Positions 21,230 to 32,403 of a stretch of 64,000 nt of DNA are shown here, one piece after another. Below the pieces are notes generated by a model that saw only the letters and a program-made list of their open reading frames with translations, did no database searches and had not been told where the DNA came from. The number at the start of each line of letters is the position of its first letter. The stretch's first letter is position 1. The position numbers and the translations under genes are program-made. Origin of the DNA: Betaproteobacteria bacterium SG8_41 (GTDB taxonomy: Bacteria > Pseudomonadota > Gammaproteobacteria > Burkholderiales > SG8-41); NCBI GenBank assembly GCA_001303585.1, contig LJTT01000007.1, forward strand, positions 1-64,000. Reading direction: 5' to 3'.

Positions 21230-21553
21230 CAGCTGCTGTCAGGTCAGGGCCAAAGCGGGATGTGCGGTTGCCTGGTCGTATCGTTACTGCGGCGGGACGA
21301 GTCGGGGTTAGCAATCGGTTAGCAATCGAATTTTAGCAGTTTTTTGTGCAGTGCATAAGTCGGCCAGGCGCTTGCAACCTGCTGATCTGCGGGGCACTCT
21401 GGTCTGAACTCAGGTTCCAGCATCAACTTGTCACTTCAGTGCATCGTTCGCTATCATCGCAGGTTGAAACGCTGGCAACGTCCCCGCCTAACTAGCTTTT
21501 CTCGCCCCATACCATCAAGCAAAACCCCTTCCAGTACAAGAGGAGTCCACGTC

Positions 21554-22546
21554 ATGAAAAGCCCCATGCGCGTCGCGGTTACCGGCGCAGCCGGTCAAAT
21601 TGGCTACAGCCTGCTATTCCGCATTGCCAGCGGCGAAATGCTCGGTAACGACCAACCGGTCATCCTTCAATTGCTAGAGATCCCCGACCCCAAAGCCCAG
21701 AAGGCGCTCACCGGCGTCATCATGGAACTGGACGACTGCGCATTTCCGCTCCTCGCCGGGGTGGTTCCCACCGCCGATCCGTTGGTTGCTTTCAAGGACG
21801 CCAATATCGCCTTGCTGGTCGGCGCGCGCCCGCGGGGTCCGGGAATGGAGCGCAAGGATTTGCTCGATGCGAACGGCAAGATTTTTGCTCCGCAGGGCAA
21901 GGCCCTTTCGGAGGTGGCCAGCCGCGACGTCAAAGTGTTGGTCGTCGGCAACCCCGCCAACACCAATTGCCTGATCGCGATGAAGAATGCTCCCGGCCTC
22001 AAGCCGGAAAATTTCGGTTCAATGATGCGCCTCGACCATAATCGGGCGCTGTCGCAGGTGGCCCAGAAAACCGGCAAGCCGGTCGCCAGCGTGAGGAAAA
22101 TGGCCGTCTGGGGCAATCATTCCGCGACACAGTATCCGGACATCTTCCATGCCGAAGTGGACGGAAAAAATGCCGCCAGGCTGATCAACGATCAGAAGTG
22201 GCTCGAGTCCCAATTCATCCCGACCATCCAGAAGCGCGGTGCGGCCATCATCGAGGCGCGCGGCCTGTCCTCGGCGGCCAGTGCTGCGAACGCCGCGATG
22301 GACCACATTCGGGATTGGGTCTACGGCACCCGGGATGGCGATTGGGTGAGCATGGGGGTCGCTTCGGATGGGAGCTACGGCATTCCCGAGGGTGTCATCT
22401 ACGGCTATCCGTGCGTATGCCGCAAGGGGACGCATGAGATCGTCCAGGGTCTGGACATCAGCGATTTCAGCCAGGCGCGCATGATGGCAACGCTCAAGGA
22501 GCTGCATGAAGAGCGCGACGCCATCAAGCATCTTCTGGGCTCGTGA
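21554..22546 (+). CDS. mdh: malate dehydrogenase
   Basis: [43 protein letters not shown]. Confidence 0.95.
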   Translation: MKSPMRVAVTGAAGQIGYSLLFRIASGEMLGNDQPVILQLLEIPDPKAQKALTGVIMELDDCAFPLLAGVVPTADPLVAFKDANIALLVGARPRGPGMERKDLLDANGKIFAPQGKALSEVASRDVKVLVVGNPANTNCLIAMKNAPGLKPENFGSMMRLDHNRALSQVAQKTGKPVASVRKMAVWGNHSATQYPDIFHAEVDGKNAARLINDQKWLESQFIPTIQKRGAAIIEARGLSSAASAANAAMDHIRDWVYGTRDGDWVSMGVASDGSYGIPEGVIYGYPCVCRKGTHEIVQGLDISDFSQARMMATLKELHEERDAIKHLLGS

Positions 22547-22613
22547 ACGCTAAACGGTCACGTACAAGCGTCCGCCTATCCATCCGTTCACTGTTCACTG
22601 ATCACCGTTCACG
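22544..22613. repeat. heptamer arrays in the mdh-prpC gap
   Basis: Perfect-phase GTTCACT/GTTCACT/GATCACC/GTTCACG (22586-22613) just before the GGAGG RBS of prpC; weaker opposite arm starting at the mdh stop. Confidence 0.8.
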
Positions 22614-22622
22614 GGAGGTCGT

Positions 22623-23774
22623 ATGAGCGAAGGCCAGACTGCCATCAAGCCCAAAAAATCGGTCGCCTTGTCGGGTATAGCTGCGGGCAGTACGGCCCTA
22701 TGCACGGTCGGGCGCAGCGGAAACGACCTGCACTATCGAGGCTACGATATTCTGGACATTGCCGAGCAATGCGAGTTCGAAGAAATCGCGTACCTCCTCG
22801 TGCACGGTAAGTTGCCGACCGCCGCCGCGCTCCGCGGCTACAAGGCGAAGCTGGCGCAGCTGCGCGGCCTGCCGGCTGCCGTGTTGCGCGTTCTCGAGCA
22901 GCTGCCCGCCAGCGCCCACCCCATGGACGTCATGCGCACCGGTTGCTCGGCCCTGGGAACCGCCCTGCCGGAGAAGGATGACCACAATCTGCCGGGCGCC
23001 CGCGACATCGCAGACCGGCTCATGGCCTCCTTCGGCTCGATGCTGCTCTACTGGTACCACTACTCGCACAGCGGGCGCCGCATCGAGCTCGAAACGGATG
23101 ACGATTCGATCGGCGCTCATTTTCTACACCTGCTGCACGGCAAGCCCGCGCAGCCGCAATGGGTGCGGGCGATGCATACCTCGCTAAACCTCTACGCGGA
23201 ACATGAGTTCAACGCCTCCACGTTTGCGGCGCGCGTCGTGGCGGGCACTGGCGCCGATATGTATTCCGCGATCACAGGCGCGATCGGCGCGCTGAAGGGA
23301 CCGAAGCACGGCGGCGCGAACGAGGTCGGGTTCGAGGTCATGAACCGGTACGACACCCCCGACGAAGCAGAGAACGACATCGTGACTCGGGTGCGCAACA
23401 AGGAGGTCGTGATCGGATTCGGGCATCCGGTCTACACCATCGCCGATCCCCGCAACAAGATCATCAAGGACGTCGCGCGCCGCCTGTCCGAGGCGGCGGG
23501 TGACACCAAGATGTTCGAGGTTGCCGACCGCATCGAGGCAGTGATGATGCGGGAGAAGAAGATGTTCGCGAATCTGGACTGGTTCTCGGCCGTGTCCTAC
23601 CACCGTATGGGCGTGCCCACCGCGATGTTCACGCCAATCTTCGTCATCTCCCGGACCAGCGGCTGGTCTGCGCACGTCATCGAGCAACGCATAGACAACA
23701 AGATTATCCGCCCGACCGCGGTCTACACGGGGCCCGAGCCCCGGAAGCTCGTCCCCATCCAAAACAGAAAGTGA
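22623..23774 (+). CDS. prpC: 2-methylcitrate synthase / citrate synthase family
   Basis: 383 aa citrate synthase-family protein; [18 protein letters not shown]; followed by prpD. Confidence 0.88.
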   Translation: MSEGQTAIKPKKSVALSGIAAGSTALCTVGRSGNDLHYRGYDILDIAEQCEFEEIAYLLVHGKLPTAAALRGYKAKLAQLRGLPAAVLRVLEQLPASAHPMDVMRTGCSALGTALPEKDDHNLPGARDIADRLMASFGSMLLYWYHYSHSGRRIELETDDDSIGAHFLHLLHGKPAQPQWVRAMHTSLNLYAEHEFNASTFAARVVAGTGADMYSAITGAIGALKGPKHGGANEVGFEVMNRYDTPDEAENDIVTRVRNKEVVIGFGHPVYTIADPRNKIIKDVARRLSEAAGDTKMFEVADRIEAVMMREKKMFANLDWFSAVSYHRMGVPTAMFTPIFVISRTSGWSAHVIEQRIDNKIIRPTAVYTGPEPRKLVPIQNRK

Positions 23775-23863
23775 CCGGTGATCAGTGACCCGTGACCGGT
23801 TGTTCGCAAGAACACGCCAAACAACCGGGTCTCTTCGTCACGGGTCACGGCGCACTAATCACG
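23771..23863. repeat. inverted pair of heptamer arrays filling the prpC-prpD gap
   Basis: GTGACCGGTGATCAGTGACCCGTGACCGGTTGTT versus AACAACCGGGT..CGTCACGGGTCACGGCGCACTAATCACG; prpC stop TGA lies inside the first unit. Confidence 0.88.
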
Positions 23864-23876
23864 CTTGATCAGCCAT

Positions 23877-25319
23877 ATGAGCTCGCACATTTCCAACGTC
23901 CGCCCAAAATTCGATAAGGTCCTGACGGACATCGCCGATTACGTCGTCGGCTACAAGGTCCGAAGCCAGGAAGCCTACAACACCGCGCGGCTTTGCCTCA
24001 TGGACACGCTCGGCTGCGGACTTGAGGCTCTCGAATATCCCGCCTGCACCAAGCTGCTCGGCCCCATCGTTCGCGGGACGATCGTGCCGCATGGCGCAAA
24101 GGTTCCCGGGACGCCATATCAGCTCGACCCGGTCACGGCCGCCTTCAACCTCGGCGCAATGGTCCGCTGGCTCGACTTCAATGACACCTGGCTGGCAGCC
24201 GAGTGGGGCCACCCGTCCGACAATCTCGGCGGCATTCTGGCCACCGCCGACTGGCTGTCGCGCACGCGCGTCGCGCAACGCAGGGAAGCGCTGGTGATGC
24301 GCGACGTCCTCACGGCCATGATCAAGGCACACGAGATCCAGGGAGTGATCGCGCTCGAGAACAGCTTCAACCGAGTCGGCCTCGACCATGTCGTCCTGGT
24401 GAAAGTCGCATCAACGGCGGTCGTGACACAAATGATGGGCGGCACTTACGACGAGATCGTCAACGCGATCTCGAATGCCTGGATCGACGGCCAGTCCCTG
24501 CGCACCTACCGTCACGCACCCAACACGGGTTCGCGCAAGTCCTGGGCCGCAGGTGATGCGACCAGCCGGGCGGTGCGACTCGCGCTGATGGCGTTGAGGG
24601 GCGAGATGGGCTATCCCTCTGCCCTCACCGCGAAGACATGGGGTTTCTATCATGTCCTGTTCAAGGACAAACCGCTGCGCTTCACGCGCACCTATGGCTC
24701 GTACGTGATGGAAAACGTGCTGTTCAAGATTTCGTTTCCGGCCGAGTTTCACGCCCAGACGGCGGTCGAGGCGGCGGTTCGACTGCACCCGAAGGTGAAA
24801 GACCGACTCGGAGAGGCGAAGAAGATCGTAATCACGACCCACGAATCGGCCATCCGGATCATCGACAAGAAAGGGCCGCTTCACAATCCCGCCGACCGCG
24901 ACCACTGTCTCCAGTACATGACCGCCATCGGCCTCATGAAGGGCAATCTCGTTGCCGCTGACTACGAAGATGACGTTGCTCGCGACCCGGGCGTCGACGC
25001 CTTGCGCGCAAAGATGCACTGCGTCGAAAACAAGCAGTGGACACGCGATTACCTGGATCCCGGAAAACGCTCGATCGCCAATGCGGTCCAGGTTTTCTTC
25101 CGCGACGGCTCGCGTTCCGAGAACATTGCCGTTGAATATCCTGTCGGCCACCGGCGCCGGCGCAAGGAAGGCGTGCCGCTGCTTGAAGCGAAGTTCCGGA
25201 CCAATCTTGCCCGCCGCTTTGCGCCCAAGCAGCAACAGTCAATACTGGCAGCCTGCCGCGACCAGGAACGCCTCGAGGCAATGCCGGTGCACGAGTTCGT
25301 GGACCTCTTCACGCTTTAG
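23877..25319 (+). CDS. prpD: 2-methylcitrate dehydratase
   Basis: MmgE/PrpD family: [26 protein letters not shown]. Confidence 0.92.
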   Translation: MSSHISNVRPKFDKVLTDIADYVVGYKVRSQEAYNTARLCLMDTLGCGLEALEYPACTKLLGPIVRGTIVPHGAKVPGTPYQLDPVTAAFNLGAMVRWLDFNDTWLAAEWGHPSDNLGGILATADWLSRTRVAQRREALVMRDVLTAMIKAHEIQGVIALENSFNRVGLDHVVLVKVASTAVVTQMMGGTYDEIVNAISNAWIDGQSLRTYRHAPNTGSRKSWAAGDATSRAVRLALMALRGEMGYPSALTAKTWGFYHVLFKDKPLRFTRTYGSYVMENVLFKISFPAEFHAQTAVEAAVRLHPKVKDRLGEAKKIVITTHESAIRIIDKKGPLHNPADRDHCLQYMTAIGLMKGNLVAADYEDDVARDPGVDALRAKMHCVENKQWTRDYLDPGKRSIANAVQVFFRDGSRSENIAVEYPVGHRRRRKEGVPLLEAKFRTNLARRFAPKQQQSILAACRDQERLEAMPVHEFVDLFTL

Positions 25320-25321
25320 CT

Positions 25322-25342
25322 GTCGTGAATCGTGAGTCGAGC
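25322..25342. repeat. short heptamer array just after the prpD stop
   Basis: GTCGTGA/ATCGTGA/GTCGAGC. Confidence 0.5.
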
Positions 25343-25361
25343 TTCGTACAGAACTGAAAGG

Positions 25362-25563
25362 TTAGCAGCAGATACACGCAGATAAACGCGGATCGAAAAC
25401 CTGCGTAAATCACTCAACTCTTTTTTTGATCGGCGTCTTTCGCCGTTCATCCGCGGCGGATTAACTTTGACTCAAAAGGCAGAAATCAGGCGCTGGCAGG
25501 CGAAACGGTTTTCGGTTTTTTGTGTCGACTTATCTGCGTTTATCTACGTGTATCTGCGGCTAA
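25362..25563. repeat. decamer-repeat inverted-pair element (about 200 bp)
   Basis: Left TTAGCAGCAGATACACGCAGATAAACGCGGATCG (25362-25395); right CTTATCTGCGTTTATCTACGTGTATCTGCGGCTAA (25529-25563), near reverse complement. Confidence 0.85.
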
Positions 25564-25571
25564 TCAAGTTT

Positions 25572-26067
25572 TTGCGTTTTTCCAGACACCCTCGTATTGC
25601 ACGAGGACTTTTGGCGGGCGTCATGCTTTGCGCGCTTGCCGCGCCCGCGCTGGCTGCCGAAGGCCGCGATCCCTACCAGCATTTCTTCGCTTCGGGCACG
25701 GATGACCTCCGGGCGGAGCTTGCGGACGCGAAACGCGGCGGCAAGAAAGCTCTGTTCGTGATGTTCGAGCAGGATGGGTGCCCGGGATGCATCTACATGA
25801 AGGCGCATGTGCTCAATCGGCGCGACATCCAGAAATTCTACCGCGACCACTTTCTCAATTTCTCCATCAATATTTATGGCGCCGCGCCTCTGGAGGACTT
25901 CGGGGGACGGAACGTGACGGAGAAGGCATGAAATCGTTCGCATCACCGGCGCGATCCGGGATGCAGGTGAATTCATACTGCTCGGCGAATTCGTTGTGAG
26001 CGGTGCTTATCGCAAGAGAAAGTTTGCCGAATTTCTGCAGGAATACCGGCGAAGGAAAGGAAGCTGA
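25572..26067 (+). pseudogene. exported thioredoxin-fold protein with internal out-of-frame deletion
   Basis: LFVMFEQDGCPGCIYMK; frame stops at 25931 but a good continuation (EIVRITGAIRDAGEFILLGEFVVSGAYRKRKFAEFLQEYRRRKGS*) follows in the +1 frame to 26067. Confidence 0.65.
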
Positions 26068-28761
26068 GTGGCACACGACCCGTTCAACGCGCTGCGCGAA
26101 TTGAAGCTGCCTTCGGGCAAGACCGGCCGCTACCATGCTCTGGCGGCGCTGGAATCAGCGGGGCTTGGCAAGATCTCGCGCCTTCCCTGCTGTTTGCGCA
26201 TCATCCTCGAATCACTGCTTCGGAACTGCGATGGCAAGCGCGTCGCGGAGGAGCACGTCAGAAACCTGGCCGCCTGGCAGGCCAATGCCGCGCGTGAGGT
26301 GGAAATTCCATTCGTGGTCGCGCGTATCCTGCTCCAGGATCTGTCGGGATTTCCCGCCCTCAACGACTTTGCCGCGATGCGAGCGACCGCGCGCCAGCTC
26401 GGCAAGGATCCCACCCGCATCGAGCCTATGGTGCCTGTCGACCTTGTCGTCGACCACCAGGTCGAAGTGGACTTCCACAAGGTTCCGGACGCCGTCGCCC
26501 GTAACATGGAGCTCGAGTATCGTCGCAACGCGGAGCGGCTCTCGCTGCTGAAGTGGGGCAAGCAGGCGTTTTCCGGCATTCGCATCGTGCCGCCAGGCAA
26601 CGGCATCGTGCACCAGGTGAACCTGGAATACCTGGCCCGCGGCGTATGGGAGAAAGACGGGATCTATTATCCTGACACGCTCGTATGCACCGATTCTCAT
26701 ACGCCCATGATCAATGGCATCGGCGTGCTCGGCTGGGGCGTCGGCGGCATCGAGGCGATGGCCGGGATGCTGGGCGAGCCCATTTATTTCCTCACTCCCG
26801 ACGTCGTGGGCGTGCACATGAGCGGGCAGCTCGGCGAAGGCGTCACCGCAACCGACCTGGTCCTGACCGTCACCGAACTGCTGCGGCGTTCGAATGTCGT
26901 GGGCAAGTTTGTCGAGTACTTCGGCGAGGGCGCGGCCTCGCTCTCTCCTACCGACCGGGCAACGGTTGCCAACATGGCCCCCGACTACGGCGCCACATGC
27001 GGGTACTTCCCGGTGGACGAAAAGACCATTGATTACTACCGCATGACCGGCCGCGATCCGGCGCTGGTGGAAGCGATTGAAGGTTATTACCGCGCCCAGG
27101 GCCTCTTTGGCATCCCGGGTAAAGGCGCGTGCGACTACTCGCAAGTGATCGAGCTCGATCTTTCGAAGGTGGCACCCAGCGTGTCGGGACCGCGGCGACC
27201 GCAGGAGCGTATCGACCTGGGGAGCATCAAGCGACGCTTCAAGGAACTTTTTTCCAAGCCCACGAGCGCCGGCGGCTACGGAAAAGCAGCCGGTGATCTT
27301 GGAAAACGCATGGCCACGGCCCGCGACGGGCTGGATGTCGGTCACGGTGACGTGCTCATCGCCGCGATCACGTCGTGCACCAACACCTCCAATCCGAATC
27401 TTCTGCTGGGTGCGGGCTTGCTCGCAAAAAAGGCGGTCGAAAAGGGCCTCACTGTCGGCCCGCGGGTCAAGACGTCGCTCGCACCCGGGTCCAAGGTGGT
27501 GACGGCCTACCTGCGCGACGCCGGCCTGCTGCCCTACCTCGAGCGCCTGGGCTACCAAGTGGTTGCCTATGGCTGCACCACCTGTATGGGAAACTCGGGC
27601 CCGCTTGATCCCGTGATTGAGGAAGCCATCGTCAAAAACGACTTCATCGGCTGCGCCGTACTCTCCGGCAACCGCAACTTTGAAGCCCGCGTCCACAACA
27701 GCCTGAAGGCCAATTTCCTGATGAGTCCACCTCTGGTGGTCGCGTTTGCCCTTGCGGGCAATGTGAACATCGACATGACGCAGGAACCCCTCGGCACCGG
27801 GAGCGACGGAAAACCGGTCTACCTGAGAGACATCTGGCCCTCCGACGCGGAAATCACATCGGCACTTCGGTTTGCGCGCAACGCGGAGAACTTCCGCCGG
27901 GAGTACGGCGATCTGATGGTGGCGAAGAAGCTCTGGGACGCGATCCCCGAGACCAAGGGTGCGCTCTACGAATGGGAGGCGAAATCCACTTATATCCTGA
28001 AGCCACCGTTCTTCTCGGGCTTCGGGCTACAGCCTGGTCGCGTCGAAAATGTCACGGGCGCGCGGATTCTCGGCATGTTTGGAGATTCCCTCACGACCGA
28101 TCACATCAGCCCCGTGGCCGCGATTACTCCTGATTCTCCGGCGGGCCGCTGGTTGCAGGAGCATGGCGACGAGCCTTCGCAGCTGAGCAGCTTTGGCTCT
28201 CGCCGCTGCAATCATGAAGTCATGGTACGCGGGACATTCGCCAACCTCCGGATCCGCAACCTCATGGCGCCCGGACGGGAAGGCGGCTACACCACGCACC
28301 AGCCCAGTGGCGAAGTCATGCGGATTTTCGACGCTGCCACGCGATACCAAAGCGAAGGCATTCCGCTTGTCGTGTTCGCGGGCGAGGAGTACGGCACCGG
28401 GTCGTCGCGCGACTGGGCGGCGCGCGGCCCTCAACTGATGGGAGTAAAGGCGGTGATCGCGCGCGGCTTCGAGCGCATCCATCGCTCCAACCTGGTCGGC
28501 ATGGGCATTTTCCCCTGCCAGTTCACGGGCGACGATTCCCTCACCTCGCTCGGTCTCGACGGCACCGAAACGGTGGACATCCTGGGGGTTGAAGGTGACA
28601 TCTCACCGCGACAGAAAGCGCGGCTTGTCGTTCACCGCAGCGATGGCAGCCGACAGGAGGTTCCCGTCATTTTGCGGGTGGACACCGCGATCGAGGCGGA
28701 GTACTTGAGGCACGGCGGCATCATGCAGTACGTTCTACGCGGCCTTCTGACGGCCGCGTAA
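26068..28761 (+). CDS. acnA: aconitate hydratase A-type (copy 1; next to prpCD)
   Basis: 897 aa; [40 protein letters not shown] start. Confidence 0.92.
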   Translation: MAHDPFNALRELKLPSGKTGRYHALAALESAGLGKISRLPCCLRIILESLLRNCDGKRVAEEHVRNLAAWQANAAREVEIPFVVARILLQDLSGFPALNDFAAMRATARQLGKDPTRIEPMVPVDLVVDHQVEVDFHKVPDAVARNMELEYRRNAERLSLLKWGKQAFSGIRIVPPGNGIVHQVNLEYLARGVWEKDGIYYPDTLVCTDSHTPMINGIGVLGWGVGGIEAMAGMLGEPIYFLTPDVVGVHMSGQLGEGVTATDLVLTVTELLRRSNVVGKFVEYFGEGAASLSPTDRATVANMAPDYGATCGYFPVDEKTIDYYRMTGRDPALVEAIEGYYRAQGLFGIPGKGACDYSQVIELDLSKVAPSVSGPRRPQERIDLGSIKRRFKELFSKPTSAGGYGKAAGDLGKRMATARDGLDVGHGDVLIAAITSCTNTSNPNLLLGAGLLAKKAVEKGLTVGPRVKTSLAPGSKVVTAYLRDAGLLPYLERLGYQVVAYGCTTCMGNSGPLDPVIEEAIVKNDFIGCAVLSGNRNFEARVHNSLKANFLMSPPLVVAFALAGNVNIDMTQEPLGTGSDGKPVYLRDIWPSDAEITSALRFARNAENFRREYGDLMVAKKLWDAIPETKGALYEWEAKSTYILKPPFFSGFGLQPGRVENVTGARILGMFGDSLTTDHISPVAAITPDSPAGRWLQEHGDEPSQLSSFGSRRCNHEVMVRGTFANLRIRNLMAPGREGGYTTHQPSGEVMRIFDAATRYQSEGIPLVVFAGEEYGTGSSRDWAARGPQLMGVKAVIARGFERIHRSNLVGMGIFPCQFTGDDSLTSLGLDGTETVDILGVEGDISPRQKARLVVHRSDGSRQEVPVILRVDTAIEAEYLRHGGIMQYVLRGLLTAA

Positions 28762-28824
28762 GACCCCGACGAGGCAAACCTTCGCGACTCCGACCGGCCC
28801 CTTTTCGATCACGAGTCGGTAAAG

Positions 28825-29958
28825 TTAATCGGGAGATCCCGCGGCCACCCTCGGGGAGCTTTCGATTGCGTCGTTCAATGCGGGCATGACCTTCTCGGCC
28901 ATGAGTTCCATCGAACGCCGCGCCAGGCGCGCATCCGCCCAGTCATGGCCGGCGTAAAGGAGCGTTCCGAAATCGCCCACCGTTTCGCGAAACGCGAGCA
29001 ACTCGTCGATAACGCGGTTAACGCCGCCGCAAATGACCAGGGAGTCCAGAAGGTAATCCACGGTCACCTCTCCATCGGGCATTTCGACGCGTCGCTTGAA
29101 GATGTCGACATTGCCGTGGCGGCGCCTCTTCGCCAGCAGGTTCCAGTAATAAAAACCGTAAGGTCCGTCGCGGCTCATGGCATAACGGCGCGCCACCGCG
29201 TCGTCATCGGCAACGAAAATGCTCTTGCACACCCGCCAGTCAGAGCGCTCGGCCGGGAGCCCGCCCGCCTGGCAGCCCTTCTCGTACATCGGCCAGTGGG
29301 TTGCCGCCCACGCCGGCTGCAGGAAATTGGCCGAGATCGGCTTCCACCCGCGCGCGGCCGCCGCCGCGAGCCCTTTCGAATGCGGCACCACGGCCGTTAC
29401 CACGATGGGCGGATGCGGTTTCTGGTAAGGCGTGAGCATTACGCCCTGCCCGGCCTCCGCCAGCAAGGTCCGCTCCGTGGAAAGTCGCCAGAACCGCCCC
29501 TCCAGCCTGTAGGGAGGCGTCCCCGACCACAACGCAAGGATGTGGTCGATCGCCTCGACAAACATGGCGTTTCGGTCCTGATCGAGATTGCCGAACATCT
29601 CCATGTCCGAGCGCAGCCCGCCGGGCCCGATCCCGAACAGGAAGCGGCCTTCGAGAAGGTGATCGACCATCGCAACATGCGCCGCCACCTGTGCCGGATG
29701 ACTGTTCGGAAGATTGACGGTGCCGCTTCCGAGCCTGATGCTCTTCGTCTGGTGCGCAACGCTCGCGATAAAAGTGAGGCAGGATGGAATCGACTCGCAA
29801 ACATCCGTGACATGCTCGCCGATCAGGGCCTCGCTGTACCCGAGCCTGTCGGCCAGCAGCACCGCCTCGCGATCCTCCTTGAGCGTCTGCGTGTAATTGC
29901 GCCCCGGCGGATGCATGGGCATGGTGAAGAACCCGAGTTTCATATTGCGCATCCGCAC
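28825..29958 (-). CDS. LLM-class flavin-dependent oxidoreductase
   Basis: MKLGFFTMPMHPPGRNYTQTLKEDREAVLLADRLGYSEALIGEH; F420/FMN luciferase-like. Confidence 0.85.
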   Translation of the reverse strand: MRMRNMKLGFFTMPMHPPGRNYTQTLKEDREAVLLADRLGYSEALIGEHVTDVCESIPSCLTFIASVAHQTKSIRLGSGTVNLPNSHPAQVAAHVAMVDHLLEGRFLFGIGPGGLRSDMEMFGNLDQDRNAMFVEAIDHILALWSGTPPYRLEGRFWRLSTERTLLAEAGQGVMLTPYQKPHPPIVVTAVVPHSKGLAAAAARGWKPISANFLQPAWAATHWPMYEKGCQAGGLPAERSDWRVCKSIFVADDDAVARRYAMSRDGPYGFYYWNLLAKRRRHGNVDIFKRRVEMPDGEVTVDYLLDSLVICGGVNRVIDELLAFRETVGDFGTLLYAGHDWADARLARRSMELMAEKVMPALNDAIESSPRVAAGSPD

Positions 29959-30020
29959 ACCGAGCGGCGATTGAGCCGTGATTGGAAGCGTGCAACCGGA
30001 GTCCGATGAGACGCCACCGG

Positions 30021-31061
30021 TCAGCGCTCTACCGGCAGCTTGCGATCGTTCCAGTCGACCATTCCGTCCCTCAGGTTATAGACCCGCTCAAAACCCAGGC
30101 CGTAGAGAATGGCAGCCGCCGTCGTGCTGCGAACGCCGGAGCGGCAGACGGCGACAATGCGCCGCCCGCGGTGGGGCTCGAGCTCTCCGGCGCGGGCTGC
30201 CAGTTCGCGCAAGGGGATGAGCACGCTTCCGGCAATGTGCCCCAGCTCGCCGCGATACTCGTTTGGTTCACGCACATCGATCAGCAGGGGTGCGTCGGCT
30301 TCCCCGCACATGGCGCGCACTTCCTGCGCAGAGAGCTGGCGCACGCGATTGAGCTCGGCCAGGTCCGGAAACTTGGTCCTGTCGTCCTCAATGGCACTCT
30401 GATTCGGCTGCAGGACTTCCTGGATGTTTTCGGGCATCGGGAAGTTGATGCTTGCCATCAGGTCTATGTACTGCTGGCGCGTCCGCCCGGCGATCCGCGG
30501 ATTGGTGCGCTTCTCCTGCCCGATGGTCGAGCTGATGTTGCCCCGATAGTCGTGCGCCGGAAAGACGAGTGTCTCGTCCGGCAGCGCGAACAGTTTGTCC
30601 GTGATTGCGTCGTATTGCTGTCCGGCATCGCCGCCGGCAAAATCCGCCCGTCCCGTGCCCTGGATCAGAAGGACGTCGCCGGTAAACACACGGTCTTCGA
30701 CATGGAGGCTGATGCTGTCGGGCGTGTGTCCCGGCGTATGGAGCACCCGGATCCGGGCGTCGCCTACCGCGATGTCGTCGCCATCCTCGACGTGCTGCGA
30801 TACGGCGGGTGCCGGCGCCCGCCGGTGCATAATGAGACGCGCGTCCACGAGATCGCACAACTGGAACCCGGCCGTGGGATGGTCCGCGTGGGTATGAGTG
30901 TCGACGACCGCATCCAGAGTGAGCTGGTGGTACGCGAGCAATGCAATATAACGACTGATGTTCTCGCGCAGAGGGTCGATCAGCAGCGCCCGCTTCGTCC
31001 TCGGGCAGGCTACCAGATAGGTCTTACACTTCCCGCGATTGAGCTCGCGAAACAGCAACAT
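30021..31061 (-). CDS. MBL-fold persulfide dioxygenase-like protein fused to a C-terminal rhodanese domain
   Basis: THTHADHPTAG metal motif, FPAHDYRGNISSTIGQEKRTNPRI (ETHE1-like), then LIDVREPNEYRGELGHIAGS and CRSGVRS rhodanese loop. Confidence 0.82.
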   Translation of the reverse strand: MLLFRELNRGKCKTYLVACPRTKRALLIDPLRENISRYIALLAYHQLTLDAVVDTHTHADHPTAGFQLCDLVDARLIMHRRAPAPAVSQHVEDGDDIAVGDARIRVLHTPGHTPDSISLHVEDRVFTGDVLLIQGTGRADFAGGDAGQQYDAITDKLFALPDETLVFPAHDYRGNISSTIGQEKRTNPRIAGRTRQQYIDLMASINFPMPENIQEVLQPNQSAIEDDRTKFPDLAELNRVRQLSAQEVRAMCGEADAPLLIDVREPNEYRGELGHIAGSVLIPLRELAARAGELEPHRGRRIVAVCRSGVRSTTAAAILYGLGFERVYNLRDGMVDWNDRKLPVER

Positions 31062-31110
31062 GACGGCCTGGAATACGCCCAGCCTCAGCTTCCGCACACC
31101 CATTCTGCAC

Positions 31111-31150
31111 GAAAAAAACGCCAGCGGGCACCGGACGTGCCCGCTGGCGT
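31111..31150 (-). terminator. rho-independent terminator of the HMGL-type gene (minus strand)
   Basis: 14-bp perfect stem ACGCCAGCGGGCAC/GTGCCCGCTGGCGT with A7 on the plus strand (T7 after the stem on the minus strand). Confidence 0.9.
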
Positions 31151-31167
31151 GTATCAAGCAAGAGCCG

Positions 31168-32403
31168 CTAGGCTGCGGCGCGCTGGCTGAGAACTTCCTT
31201 CGCGATATTGCGAAACTCGTCTTCGGTGAGCAGCCGCTTGTTCTTCAGCGAGAAGCCCTTGACGTTGGCGGTCATCTTGAGGGCCTCTTCCTCGCTCGCT
31301 TCAATGCCGAGCTGCGCGAGCCAGGCCTTGACCGAATCGATGCCGCTGCCCTTGCCCATCACGATCGTAGCGGGCGGTTGCCCGACGAACTCGGCACGCA
31401 CCGGGAACAGCTCGGTCGCGTTTTCCTCGCCGCAGTTCTTGTACCAGCTTGCGATGATCCCGGACTCGATCTGGTAGAGCTGCTTGCCCACGACCGGCTT
31501 GTTGGAGGGGACCACCACGCCGGTCAGCTTCTGCACCAGGTTGGCGAGCGAAGTCAGCTTGCTGTAATTGATCCCGCAGTCAATGCCGTACATCGTGAGC
31601 AGACCCATGACCGTCTCTTCCATGGGGGTGTTGCCGGCGCGCTCGCCGACGCCCAGGACGGTCGTGTGCAGCACTTCGACCCCCTCCGCAGCGGCCATGA
31701 TCGTGTTCGCGACGCCCATGCCGAAATCCTGGTGGAAGTGCGCTTCGAGGCGCTTGTTGATGCGTTTCTTGACCTCGCGGACGAAGTACTGCATCGCATG
31801 GGGCGACACAACACCGAAAGTATCGACCAGGGCCAGTGCATCCATATGACCCTCGGTCGCGACCCGATTGATCAGGTTCAAAACCCAGTTCATCTCCGAG
31901 CGCGAAAAATCGATGGGGAAAAATACGACTTCCAGCTTGTTTTTCTTGGCAAACAAGGTCGCTTCGATCGACGTCTCGATCGCTTTTTCCATCGGCCACT
32001 TGTAGGCGAGATCAACCATGTGCTGGCTCGACGGAATCTCCATCACCACGCCGTTTACGCCAGTGTCAATCGCGCGCTGGACGTCTTCTTTCATGCAGCG
32101 CGAGAACGCGAAGATCTGCGGGCCGAGATTGCGTTTCGCGATCTCCTTGATGGCCTCGGCGTCGGAGGGGGACACGATCGGCATCCCGGCCTCGATGCGG
32201 TGTACGCCGGCTTCCGCCAGTCCCTCGGCAATTCGGATCTTGTCGTCCTTGGAAAGGATGACCCCGGTTTGCTGTTCCCCGTCGCGCAGGGTGATATCGT
32301 GGATCTTGATTTGCTTCGGGAACTTGAGGTCCTTGCGCACCTCATCCGCGAAATTCCACTGGCTCACGAACCAGTTTTTCGTTTTCCAGGGTTCTTTTGC
32401 CAT
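31168..32403 (-). CDS. HMGL-domain 2-oxoacid/acetyl-CoA condensing enzyme (homocitrate/isopropylmalate/citramalate synthase-like)
   Basis: IHDITLRDGEQQTGV, LEAHFHQDFGMGVANTI, VLGVGERAGNTPMEE; apparently no LeuA regulatory domain. Confidence 0.82.
   Translation of the reverse strand: MAKEPWKTKNWFVSQWNFADEVRKDLKFPKQIKIHDITLRDGEQQTGVILSKDDKIRIAEGLAEAGVHRIEAGMPIVSPSDAEAIKEIAKRNLGPQIFAFSRCMKEDVQRAIDTGVNGVVMEIPSSQHMVDLAYKWPMEKAIETSIEATLFAKKNKLEVVFFPIDFSRSEMNWVLNLINRVATEGHMDALALVDTFGVVSPHAMQYFVREVKKRINKRLEAHFHQDFGMGVANTIMAAAEGVEVLHTTVLGVGERAGNTPMEETVMGLLTMYGIDCGINYSKLTSLANLVQKLTGVVVPSNKPVVGKQLYQIESGIIASWYKNCGEENATELFPVRAEFVGQPPATIVMGKGSGIDSVKAWLAQLGIEASEEEALKMTANVKGFSLKNKRLLTEDEFRNIAKEVLSQRAAA

Noticed and set aside
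21230-21553. Possible riboswitch or sRNA between sdhC and mdh
   Set aside because: Divergent promoter region with no clear stable structure or known motif by eye.
25467-25571. N-terminal extension of the thioredoxin-like ORF (MTQKAEIRRWQAKRFSVFCVDLSAFIYVYLRLI)
   Set aside because: This stretch is translated decamer repeat, so it is unlikely to be real coding sequence; a start near 25572 is preferred.
26212-27696. 494-aa antisense ORF over aconitase copy 1
   Set aside because: High-GC shadow ORF: low-complexity H/R/D/A-rich translation with no motifs, fully opposite a clear acnA.
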